Assembly (NCBI GenBank): GCA_010672785.1
Contig: JAAHFX010000001.1
Location: 124,001 to 188,000 of the forward strand
DNA length: 64,000 nucleotides
Origin: Sphaerospermopsis sp. SIO1G1
GTDB lineage: Bacteria > Cyanobacteriota > Cyanobacteriia > Cyanobacteriales > Nostocaceae
Direction: 5' to 3'
Positions 9,411 to 17,561 of the stretch are shown piece by piece. The notes below the pieces were generated by a model. The model ran no database searches and had not been told where the DNA came from. It saw only the letters and a program-made list of their open reading frames with translations. The position numbers and the translations under genes are program-made. Numbering within the stretch: the stretch's first letter is position 1; each line of letters starts with the position of its first letter.

Positions 9411-9501
9411 AGAACTTACGCAAAATCTACTTCAAATACTGTTATTGCGACAAAAGGAAGCAATCTCAAACCTCCACCTTTCCTGAAAATACGTAAGTCC
9501 T
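9411..9501. repeat. R2 palindromic repeat between mntA and mntB
   Basis: A 91-bp unit from AGAACTTACGCAAAATC to TACGTAAGTCCT with the core GCGACAAAAGGAAGCAATCTC. It occupies half of the 193-bp gap that separates the ATPase and permease genes, so it lies inside what should be one transcript. Confidence 0.8.
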
Positions 9502-9531
9502 ATAATAAAAATTTAGATAGAGGAAAATCAA

Positions 9532-10401
9532 ATGTTGGCATGGTTTTTAGAACCACTAGGTTATGAATTTATGGTTAACTCCATTTTAGTTGGGGTGTTA
9601 TTGGGAGTTTTATGTGCGGTTATTGGTAGTTATATGATTGTCCAACAATTAGGAATGATGGCACATGCAATTTCTCACTCCTTAATTGCGGGTTTACCGG
9701 TAGCTTTTGTTTTGGGCTATTCCCTTTCTTCCGGTGCAATTGTTGCAGGGATTGTGAGTGCTATTTTTATGGCTTGGATTGAGGCGCGCTGCAAAATTAA
9801 ATTAGATACGGCATTAGCAATTATGCTATCTTCCTTTTTAGCTTTAGGGGTAGTTTTAGTTAGTGTTTTACCTGGTGCAAATCGTATTGACTTAGTTCAC
9901 ATTCTCTTCGGCGATATTTTAGGGGTTGATAAAAATGATCTCTGGAATACTTTAATTACAGGATTGGTAATCGTAGCGGCAGTTGTATTATTCTACAAAG
10001 AACTCTTATTTTATACTTTTGATCCTTTAGGCGCACAAGCTAGTGGAATGCCAGTAAAGATTTATTATATTAGTATGATAACTGCGATTACGATTACCAT
10101 TGTGGCTAGTTTAGAAACAGTTGGCTCTTTACTAGTAATTGCAATGTTAGTTGGACCTGCCAGTACAGCTTATCTGTTGGTCAAAGAACTAAATATAATG
10201 ATGATTTTGGGTTCTTTGTTTGGGGTTACTTCCAGTACTATTGGAATGTATTTGAGTTACTACTTTGATACTCCTTCCGGTGCTTCAATTGTATTGGTGA
10301 TGTGTATTTTCTTTATGCTGGCGTTTTTATTTAGTCCTTCTCAAGGTATTTTGACTGAACCCCATACACCATTGGGTAAATTATTGAAAACTGGAAAATA
10401 G
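9532..10401 (+). CDS. mntB: Manganese-type ABC transporter permease
   Basis: Integral membrane subunit of 289 residues, ABC-3 (ZnuB/MntB) family. About eight hydrophobic segments are visible, starting with FMVNSILVGVLLGVLCAVIGSYMIVQQ. The conserved LGMMAHAISHS segment, which contacts the ATPase, lies near residues 41-51. A good GAGGAAAATCAA ribosome-binding region precedes the ATG. Metal specificity rests on the partner lipoprotein. The next gene starts 34 bp downstream but is functionally unrelated as far as I can tell. Confidence 0.88.
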   Translation: MLAWFLEPLGYEFMVNSILVGVLLGVLCAVIGSYMIVQQLGMMAHAISHSLIAGLPVAFVLGYSLSSGAIVAGIVSAIFMAWIEARCKIKLDTALAIMLSSFLALGVVLVSVLPGANRIDLVHILFGDILGVDKNDLWNTLITGLVIVAAVVLFYKELLFYTFDPLGAQASGMPVKIYYISMITAITITIVASLETVGSLLVIAMLVGPASTAYLLVKELNIMMILGSLFGVTSSTIGMYLSYYFDTPSGASIVLVMCIFFMLAFLFSPSQGILTEPHTPLGKLLKTGK

Positions 10402-10435
10402 AGAAAACTGTAAACCTTTTCGAGCATAGTTCACA

Positions 10436-11497
10436 ATGCCTTTTTATCAAAAGATCAACCCGAAAACAACAGAGGGGCGACGTACTTTAGACAGACTTAT
10501 AAACTTGAGGAAAATCATTAAACAGCAAATTCCTCAACGCACCCTAGATGAAACATTATTGTTGGCAACTTGGAACATCCGCGATTTTGATAAATCCGCC
10601 TATGGCAGTCGCTTAGATGAAGCCATTTACTACATCGCTGAAATTATCGCGAGCTTCGATCTGGTTGCCATTCAAGAAGTTTATCAAGATTTGGAAGGAT
10701 TGGAACGAGTCATGAAAGTGCTTGGCAAGCATTGGGAATACATCTGCACCGATGCAACAATGGGTAGGCGTGGTAATAAAGAACGAATGGCGTTTGTTTA
10801 CGATCAGCGTAAAGTTTCCTTTGGGGGTATTGCAGGGGAATTGGTACTACCACCAATTAAAGATAACTCTGGAGAATATCACCCCGTAACCCAGCTATGG
10901 CGAACTCCCTTTATGGTTGGGTTTCGCTGCGGGTGGGCTAAATTTATTCTCACCACCGTTCATATTCTCTGGGGAAAAGAGGGAAAAAATTCTGCTGAAC
11001 GAGTAGCAGAGATTAACCAAGTAGCTGAATTCCTCAAGAAGAGAACCAAAGATGAAACCACTTGGTCACAGAATATGATTTTGTTGGGTGACTTTAATAT
11101 TTTTGGCACGACAGATGAAACTTTTCAACAGCTTACTAATGCAGGCTTTGTCGTACCAGAAGAACTATTAGAATTTCGCAGTAATGCTTCCCAAACCCGA
11201 CATTACGATCAAATTGCCTTTCGGACTCGTCCTGGGAGTCTAACTATGACAGGGAAAGCAGGAGTATTCAATTTCTTTGATGTTGTTTTTCAAGAAAGTG
11301 ATAAAGATATCTACATCCCTTATATGGAAAACTATGAAATGACCAATGAAGGTACACCACGTAGCGATAAGAGCAAAAGAAATTACTATCAAACCTACTG
11401 GCGTACCCATCAGATGTCAGATCATTTGCCCATGTGGGTAGAATTACAAATTGACTATTCAGACCAATATTTAATAAATAAGCTCAGGTCAGAATAG
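10436..11497 (+). CDS. Endonuclease/exonuclease/phosphatase-fold protein
   Basis: The DNase I-like (EEP) superfamily includes Mg-dependent nucleases and phosphodiesterases/phosphatases. The 353 residues show ATWNIRDF (catalytic Asn), VAIQEVYQDLEGL (Glu), ILLGDFNIFG (Asp and Asn) and MSDHLPMWVEL (Asp-His), the expected order of active-site motifs. There is no signal peptide, so it probably acts in the cytosol. Substrate (DNA, inositol phosphate or phospholipid) cannot be told from sequence. It follows mntB by 34 bp and may be read through from it. Confidence 0.85.
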   Translation: MPFYQKINPKTTEGRRTLDRLINLRKIIKQQIPQRTLDETLLLATWNIRDFDKSAYGSRLDEAIYYIAEIIASFDLVAIQEVYQDLEGLERVMKVLGKHWEYICTDATMGRRGNKERMAFVYDQRKVSFGGIAGELVLPPIKDNSGEYHPVTQLWRTPFMVGFRCGWAKFILTTVHILWGKEGKNSAERVAEINQVAEFLKKRTKDETTWSQNMILLGDFNIFGTTDETFQQLTNAGFVVPEELLEFRSNASQTRHYDQIAFRTRPGSLTMTGKAGVFNFFDVVFQESDKDIYIPYMENYEMTNEGTPRSDKSKRNYYQTYWRTHQMSDHLPMWVELQIDYSDQYLINKLRSE

Positions 11498-11500
11498 TTC

Positions 11501-11650
11501 AGGACTGAAGCAAAATCTACTTCAAATAGTGTCATACAGCAAGCCCTATTTAACTTTCTGGTGTTGCTGATTATAGGTATAATTTTTTCATGTATATGTG
11601 ATTTGTAGTTATACTAAAATTAAACTTCAGCAAACCCTATTTAGCTTAAT
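11501..11650. repeat. Fragments of R2 and R3 repeats
   Basis: The segment starts with a truncated R2 arm (AGGACTGAAGCAAAATC), runs into CAGCAAGCCCTATTTAAC (R3 end) and ends with a second R3 end, CAGCAAACCCTATTTAGC near 11622-11640. These are eroded pieces rather than full elements. They occupy most of the gap before the toxin-antitoxin pair. Confidence 0.55.
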
Positions 11651-11750
11651 AAATTGGACACATAAAAAATGTACGTATTTGATGCTCGCAAGTAATATTC
11701 TGATAAGTTAAAATAATTAATATATTTATTATAGCGAACATGAAGTTATT

Positions 11751-12020
11751 ATGACTCAAGTCAATGCTTCGGAAATTCAAGAACATCTTCCTGATTTTCT
11801 CAATACTCTTTCTCAGGGAGAAACATCAATTGTGATTGAACAAGCTGGTCAAGCTATTGCAACTCTCATTAGTTATGAAGAATGGAAACGCTTAAAACAG
11901 ATAGAAAGTTATTTACTTCTCGATGATGAGGAAGAATCTTTTAGCCCTGAAGAGGTAATTACAACATATAATCAGCTTCATGGAACAGAATTTACTGTAG
12001 AGAATATTGTAAATGACTGA
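11751..12020 (+). CDS. Phd/YefM-type antitoxin
   Basis: An 89-residue antitoxin of the Phd/YefM fold. The N-terminal half (VNASEIQEHLPDFLNTLSQGE, then IVIEQAGQAIATLISYEEW) is the DNA-binding dimer domain that represses its own operon. The acidic tail (DDEEESFSPEEV) would wrap the toxin. The stop overlaps the start of the toxin gene by eight bases, the typical coupled arrangement. Confidence 0.85.
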   Translation: MTQVNASEIQEHLPDFLNTLSQGETSIVIEQAGQAIATLISYEEWKRLKQIESYLLLDDEEESFSPEEVITTYNQLHGTEFTVENIVND

Positions 12021-12288
12021 AGCTAAACAATATAAATTAAATATAAAAAAATCAGCCCGCAAAGAACTACTCAAGCTACAACCTAAGTTTTTTAAACAGG
12101 TAATGTCAAAGATTCTTTCTCTAGTAGATAATCCTAAACCTCAAGATTATAAAACATTACAAGGATACCCTAATCTCTATCGAGTAGATCAGGGAGAATT
12201 TCGTATTATTTATGAAATTAAAGAGGAGGAAATTTATATTTTTCGCGTTGGTAAACGCAATGATGATGAAGTTTATGAAAATTTGTAA
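12013..12288 (+). CDS. RelE/ParE-family toxin
   Basis: A 91-residue toxin. The RelE/ParE marks are KKSARKELLKL at the N terminus, PKPQDYKTLQGYPNLYRVDQGEFRIIYEI in the middle and the C-terminal VGKRNDDEVY. This core is typical of ribosome-dependent mRNA interferases or gyrase inhibitors; which one cannot be told. No frame damage is seen, so the module may be active. Confidence 0.85.
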   Translation: MTEAKQYKLNIKKSARKELLKLQPKFFKQVMSKILSLVDNPKPQDYKTLQGYPNLYRVDQGEFRIIYEIKEEEIYIFRVGKRNDDEVYENL

Positions 12289-12494
12289 GTTTTATTGATA
12301 TAAAACTTAGGGAATAAAATCTGCATTCATAACATCAACTAAATCAAAAGATGACTCTTGAGGAAATAATTCCCTATCATCTTTTTCCGTTGTCCAGTAT
12401 TGCAGTTTTAATAAGTGTTAAATCAAAAATATTAAGCGTGTTTTCAGTTCTCTCTTCTTACTCCGTCCCTATCAATTTGTTCAATCAAATTATC

Positions 12495-14636
12495 CTATTG
12501 CTCACAGGCACTAATTAATGGTGATAATGGTCCAATTTGTTCCTGTCCATTTACTGCTAATTCACTGTGACATAAATAAACTTTTTCAGAGACTCTACTT
12601 AATAAATCTACTATAATTCTTTCCAATCTTTGCATTTCTGCTTTTTTTTCATCTTCGACTGTCCAAGGTTTTCCTAATCTATCTCGTAAAAATAAATTAG
12701 CACTAAATAAACTAGCTGCACCACCTTTAGCCCACAGGGGTGAACCTGCATCTAGCCAAAAATGCCATTTATGATTTCTGTGACTAGCACGATATTGAAA
12801 GATAGTAGCTAGGGTAACAGCTTTTCTAGTATGACCATGATGATGAATCGGATAGGGATTAGCGGTAATTGTACCAAGTCTTAATAGTTGAATAAATTTG
12901 CTAATTGTGCTAGTTTCTGAAGTATTTTTTTTGATGTTTAATCTGGTACTAATTTCCCAATAATGTTGGGCAGTCTCTAATAATTCTCTTAATGATGATA
13001 AAGTTTGAAATGAAGATGGACTGCTGTTAAATAAGAAATCATGACTGGCTTGATATATAGTGTTAATAGGTGTTGTGAGGGAGTCATTTTTAATTTCCAA
13101 TTTCTGTTTTTCAATCCATGCCAAGATGCGATGATAAGCTGTAGTTGCACTGTATCCAATTCTATCCCAACGTTCAAAGGTTTTAACATCTGCTAAATAG
13201 GGATAATCTGGATGAGGAACAAAACAATGATCAGCTATTAATCCCGCTCTGACTGGATCAATTTGGTTTTCTGAACTATTCTGGTTTTGACTCAGAACTA
13301 CTAACATTTCTGATATTTGATCCCTGGTTAATAATCTTCCTAAACCTGGATAAATTAGAGTTAATAGTGTTAATAATGATCGGACAGCAGGAGAACTAAT
13401 TAAGGGATATTGTTCATTGAGGGATTCTACTAAGATATTTTGTTTTTTTAATATTTCGCTAATTGTATAGCGGGCGATCGCATCTAAACCAGGAGCGATA
13501 ATTGCTATTTCTTCTGGCTGTATTTGTTCTGATTTTATCCCATCAATTATTACTTCTGTTGTTTTTCTCAGTAATTGACTGCGAGAACGCAACATCTGAT
13601 TATCATCTGCTAGCAAAGTTAGTTTTAGTGTTTTTGGTAAACTCGAAATCACCATTGGTGCAGTGATCAAATCTACGATTGGTTGAGATAATTCATCTGC
13701 TAAGTTTTGTACTTGACGACGGCTGAAATTTTCTACCCGACAACGATTTTTTAATTTTGCTAAATGTTGAGGATCAGCACCTAAACCCCAGCGTACCGAA
13801 CCATGAAGATTATAACTAAATGCACCTACTGCACCACCATCTAACAAAAAATTAAATAAGTCATAAGCTATAGCTGGGTAATTATCAACATCATCAGCTA
13901 TAATGATCTGATAGCGTTGTTTTAATTTTTGCTGATATTGGCTGTTTGTTAATAAATACTGGTGATATAGTTCGGTGATTAATCCATAACTGATAAAACC
14001 TCGATCTAAACACCATCTGTGCCAATTCAATAGTAATTTTTTAATTAGCTTTGGATCTAAATTATTAATTTCTGGCTGTAATCCTCTTGCCAATATTTCA
14101 CTTATTTCTATACAAGGTACGCCACTATAAGCTGCTAGTTGAAATATATCTAAGATTTTCCGCACCAAGCGATATTTTTTAGGATTAGCACCTAGTAAAA
14201 TTGCTTCATCTAAATCATTTTCCCATAATTTTGTAGCTAATTCTTGCTCAGTTTCTGGACGTAATCTGACTGGAAATTGAGCTTTTATATTTAAAATTTC
14301 TACTAATAATGGCCAAAATAAAATTACTTCATCTTGAATAAAACCTAAAAATGTCTTCACCCGAAAAGGATATTTTCCTCCAGTCAAGGTGGCAATTTGA
14401 TTACTTAATGATCTACGATTATCTTCATTAGCAGCTAAGACTATCACTCTAGCTTCATCTGCTAAATTATGAGAATTTTTTAAGTAATTTTTAGTTTCTT
14501 GCCCATTTTTGTTATCATATTGAAATGAAGTTAGGTTATTTTTGTTGATTTCCACAAATTCACAAAACTTTTGAGCTAAATATGTAGTTTTACCACTACG
14601 ACTTGCACCAACAATCCAAATCGAATCTGAAATCAC
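12495..14636 (-). CDS. UvrD/RecB-like P-loop protein, possible helicase-type ATPase
   Basis: A 713-residue protein I recognise only at fold level. The N terminus has Walker A GASRSGKTT (residues 10-18). Residues about 248-258 read QIIIADDVDNYP, at the place where superfamily 1 helicases carry DExQD. The C-terminal KAVTLATIFQYRA and late KKAEMQRLERIIVDLLSRV resemble motifs V and VI of UvrD/AddB proteins, though with DDVDN and a weak motif VI. It could be an inactive or specialised SF1 helicase in DNA repair. It is convergent with the toxin gene and divergent from pxcA. Confidence in the fold is moderate, in function low. Confidence 0.6.
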   Translation of the reverse strand: MISDSIWIVGASRSGKTTYLAQKFCEFVEINKNNLTSFQYDNKNGQETKNYLKNSHNLADEARVIVLAANEDNRRSLSNQIATLTGGKYPFRVKTFLGFIQDEVILFWPLLVEILNIKAQFPVRLRPETEQELATKLWENDLDEAILLGANPKKYRLVRKILDIFQLAAYSGVPCIEISEILARGLQPEINNLDPKLIKKLLLNWHRWCLDRGFISYGLITELYHQYLLTNSQYQQKLKQRYQIIIADDVDNYPAIAYDLFNFLLDGGAVGAFSYNLHGSVRWGLGADPQHLAKLKNRCRVENFSRRQVQNLADELSQPIVDLITAPMVISSLPKTLKLTLLADDNQMLRSRSQLLRKTTEVIIDGIKSEQIQPEEIAIIAPGLDAIARYTISEILKKQNILVESLNEQYPLISSPAVRSLLTLLTLIYPGLGRLLTRDQISEMLVVLSQNQNSSENQIDPVRAGLIADHCFVPHPDYPYLADVKTFERWDRIGYSATTAYHRILAWIEKQKLEIKNDSLTTPINTIYQASHDFLFNSSPSSFQTLSSLRELLETAQHYWEISTRLNIKKNTSETSTISKFIQLLRLGTITANPYPIHHHGHTRKAVTLATIFQYRASHRNHKWHFWLDAGSPLWAKGGAASLFSANLFLRDRLGKPWTVEDEKKAEMQRLERIIVDLLSRVSEKVYLCHSELAVNGQEQIGPLSPLISACEQ

Positions 14637-14722
14637 AAATATACTCCCTCAAGATTAGTTACTATATTTTCTGCGTTAACTTAAATTCATAGGTAAAAAA
14701 TTATGTTGAATGATCATTGAGG

Positions 14723-16036
14723 ATGAAAAGCTCTGTGTTTAGTCAAAGAATATACTCGTTTTTACTGGCTGCTTACAGATGGTATTTACTCACACCAGAA
14801 CGATCTTTAGATGAAGCTTATCAAACAGCTTTCAAGATTAAAGAAATTGAGGACAAGCATTTTGATGGCAAAAAAATTAGTCCCCACTCTGCTATGTATA
14901 GTAGTAGTGTAATGGAATATTTTCGGACAGATTTACGGAAATTATTGAAAAATGTACGCATGAGGCTGACAGAATTTAAAGCAAGTCGCTGGTTTTCTAA
15001 TGAATCTAAACAGCAAGCTGCTATTAAAGCAGGGATAGAATATTCTCATCCTAATTTAGTTTTAAAGAAGTTGGAATTTATTGATCAAGTTATTGGCAAA
15101 TATGCCATAGACGATTTTGATGATCACCTCAATAATATAGTTAATTCATCTACAATTATAGCAGAAAATAATTACATCCAACCAACAAATAAAATATCAA
15201 AAAATCCTATTATTAATGATAATAAACCTAAAAGAAAAACTGACAGCACAGGTATTCTACCCCGTTCAATTTTAACTACGATTACTAAATTACAAGCAGA
15301 ATTAGATCCATCCTCCGAACAAGAAGTAGTTCACAGTTTTCGTCAGACTCAAAAAATGACGATTTTATCAGTTAGATTTATTTTACTGCTAATTGTAGTT
15401 CCACTTTTAACCCATCAAATAGCTAAAGCAGCAGTTGTTGGCCCGGTAGTAGAACATTTCAGAAATTCAGAATCAGTACAAATTTTTATTAATGCAGAAA
15501 TGGAAGAGGAAGCATTCATCGAACTAGAAAAATTTGAAGAAAAAATAAAGTTTGAAAATATGATTAGTGGTGAACCACCCCTAGATTCAGAATTTCTCAA
15601 AGAGAAGATGCAAAACAAAGCAGATGACTTAGCACAGGAATTTCGACGTGCTAGTTCTAATGCTATTAAGAACATATTTGCAGATATTTTTGCTATCATT
15701 GCCTTTATTTGGTTATTACTTATCAGTAAGTCTTCTATCTCAGTTCTGAAAGACTTTTTTGATCATATTGTCTATGGCTTGAGTGATAGTGCTAAAGCAT
15801 TTATTATTATCTTGTTCACTGATGTATTTGTTGGTTTCCACTCTCCCCACGGTTGGGAAGTAATTTTAGAAGGTGTATCGCGTCACTGGGGTTTACCTGC
15901 AAACCGGGATTTTATATTTTTATTTATTGCCACATTTCCCGTAATTTTAGATACAATCTTTAAATACTGGATTTTCCGTTATTTAAACCGGATCTCTCCT
16001 TCTGCTGTGGCTACATACCATAACATGAATGAGTAA
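14723..16036 (+). CDS. pxcA: Proton extrusion protein PxcA (CemA family)
   Basis: Cytoplasmic-membrane protein needed for light-induced proton extrusion and acclimation in cyanobacteria, related to plastid CemA (Ycf10). The N-terminal soluble domain shows the family signature RIYSFLLAAYRWYLLTPERSLDEAYQ. A long linker leads to the CemA core with several membrane helices (VRFILLLIVVPLLTHQIAK, NIFADIFAIIAFIWLLL, AFIIILFTDVFVGFHSPHGWE) and the final FKYWIFRYLNRISPSAVATYHNM. An upstream TTG at 14717 is in frame, but ATG at 14723 gives the natural MKSSVFSQR start. Length of 437 residues fits the family. Confidence 0.93.
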   Translation: MKSSVFSQRIYSFLLAAYRWYLLTPERSLDEAYQTAFKIKEIEDKHFDGKKISPHSAMYSSSVMEYFRTDLRKLLKNVRMRLTEFKASRWFSNESKQQAAIKAGIEYSHPNLVLKKLEFIDQVIGKYAIDDFDDHLNNIVNSSTIIAENNYIQPTNKISKNPIINDNKPKRKTDSTGILPRSILTTITKLQAELDPSSEQEVVHSFRQTQKMTILSVRFILLLIVVPLLTHQIAKAAVVGPVVEHFRNSESVQIFINAEMEEEAFIELEKFEEKIKFENMISGEPPLDSEFLKEKMQNKADDLAQEFRRASSNAIKNIFADIFAIIAFIWLLLISKSSISVLKDFFDHIVYGLSDSAKAFIIILFTDVFVGFHSPHGWEVILEGVSRHWGLPANRDFIFLFIATFPVILDTIFKYWIFRYLNRISPSAVATYHNMNE

Positions 16037-16101
16037 GATTTTAATTCATAGCTCGTAATTAGTAATTGATTCTTGGTAAAAGTGCGTTCTATTTAAGTTC
16101 C

Positions 16102-17367
16102 ATGAAAAGAATAATTAAGACAACATTTAGCTTACCTTTCTTCTTCACGATTTTTTTGCTGGAAATGCCAGCAATTAAAGATCAAAATCCCATTCCCGTA
16201 AATTGTCAAATCACTAAATGGAATTTACCTGAAGATATAAAAGTTGAAAGTTCTCAAAAACTACCTCCCCTAGTCAAAAGACAACCAGTAGGTTGTTGTG
16301 ACAACGATAATTCTTGTTTAGATCACCGTATTTATGGTAGTGGAATAGAAAATATTGCAGATAAAAAAGAACTGATTAAATCAATTGATCAAAGTTTAAG
16401 ATATTTAAGGACGCGGCGTGCAAATTCTGCTTATCGGCGATACAGATACAAATACACAGGTATTACCAAAAATCGCGTTCATCGTAGTTTGAAAAGATTT
16501 AGAGAATTAGTATTATCAACTAATTCACCTCAAGAATTACAAGCAGCAATAGAAAAAGAATTTGTTTATTATCAATCAATTGGTAATGATCAAGAAGGTA
16601 CAGTTTTGTATACTGCTTATTATGAACCAGTGTACTTAGCTAGTCGGAAAAGAACGAAAGAATTTAAGTATCCTGTTTATCGTTTACCTCCTAATATCCG
16701 TTCTTGGTCAAGACCTCACCCCACTAGGTTAGAATTAGAAGGTGCAGATGGTTTACAAGGTCATAAAGGTAGATTAAAAGGTTTAGAATTATTTTGGTTT
16801 CGGGATAGATTTGAACCTTATATTATTCAAGTTCAAGGTTCTGGAAGATTGAAATTAACAGATGGGAAAGAAACCACGATTGGTTATGCAGGAAATACAG
16901 CACACAATTATAAAAGTCTAGGGAAGATGTTAGTAGCAGATGGTAAGTTACCAAAAGATGGGGTAACAATGCCAACTATTTTAGAGTATTTTGATCAAAA
17001 TCCTCAAGACTTAAATCACTATATTCCTCTCAATCATAGTTTTGTATTTTTTATAGAAACCTATGGCAAAAAACCACTAGGATCTATCAGTGTACCATTA
17101 ACTCCTGAACGTTCTATTGCTACTGATAAATCTTTAATGCCTCCTGGTGCTTTAGCTTTAATTCGCGCTCCTTTTCCTTTTCTGAATGCAGAAGGTAAAT
17201 TAGAACATCGAACAGTCAGTCGTTTTGTTTTAGATCAAGATACAGGTGGGGCAATTAAAGGCGCAGGTAGGGTAGATTATTATTTAGGTAGTGGTAATGT
17301 TGCTGGCGATCGCGCTGGAATTACGGTGAATAATGGGCAATTATTTTATTTACTTTTGAAAAATTAA
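16102..17367 (+). CDS. mltA: MltA-type lytic transglycosylase
   Basis: Cleaves the MurNAc-GlcNAc bond of peptidoglycan to leave 1,6-anhydro ends, acting in the envelope. I chose ATG at 16102 (421 residues) rather than the upstream in-frame TTG because it opens with MKRIIKTTF and a hydrophobic signal segment. The MltA domain spans about residues 100-320 (FVYYQSIGNDQEGTVLYTAYYEPVY, YIIQVQGSGRL). The C-terminal 3D domain carries the catalytic Asp region QDTGGAIKGAGRVDYYLGSG. It follows pxcA by 65 bp and may share its transcript. Confidence 0.9.
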   Translation: MKRIIKTTFSLPFFFTIFLLEMPAIKDQNPIPVNCQITKWNLPEDIKVESSQKLPPLVKRQPVGCCDNDNSCLDHRIYGSGIENIADKKELIKSIDQSLRYLRTRRANSAYRRYRYKYTGITKNRVHRSLKRFRELVLSTNSPQELQAAIEKEFVYYQSIGNDQEGTVLYTAYYEPVYLASRKRTKEFKYPVYRLPPNIRSWSRPHPTRLELEGADGLQGHKGRLKGLELFWFRDRFEPYIIQVQGSGRLKLTDGKETTIGYAGNTAHNYKSLGKMLVADGKLPKDGVTMPTILEYFDQNPQDLNHYIPLNHSFVFFIETYGKKPLGSISVPLTPERSIATDKSLMPPGALALIRAPFPFLNAEGKLEHRTVSRFVLDQDTGGAIKGAGRVDYYLGSGNVAGDRAGITVNNGQLFYLLLKN

Positions 17368-17379
17368 TGGCACAGTTTA

Positions 17380-17439
17380 CAGTTATCAGTTATCAGTTAT
17401 CAATTATCAGTTATCAGTTATCAGTTATCAGTTATCAAT
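17380..17439. repeat. CAGTTAT heptamer array
   Basis: Eight nearly perfect copies of CAGTTAT (one is CAATTAT) plus a partial unit. It directly abuts R1 copy 4 and lies between the convergent mltA and modBC stops. Short tandem heptamers of this kind are known from heterocystous cyanobacteria. Confidence 0.85.
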
Positions 17440-17550
17440 TACAACGTATTTCATTCATAAGATGTACAAATCAATTATAATAATTAAACTCCTTTGGAGT
17501 TGGAATCTTGAACGCTAATGGTGTACCTAATAAAACTCAACAGTGCTGTA
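17440..17550. mobile_element. R1 MITE-like element, degenerate copy 4
   Basis: The ends TACAACGTATTTCATTCATAAG and CAGTGCTGTA match R1. The middle has drifted (CTCCTTTGGAGTTGGAATCTT in place of the GGGGTGGGCATCTT core), but order and length (111 bp) are kept. It lies downstream of both convergent genes. Confidence 0.6.
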
Positions 17551-17561
17551 TTACTGTTGAC

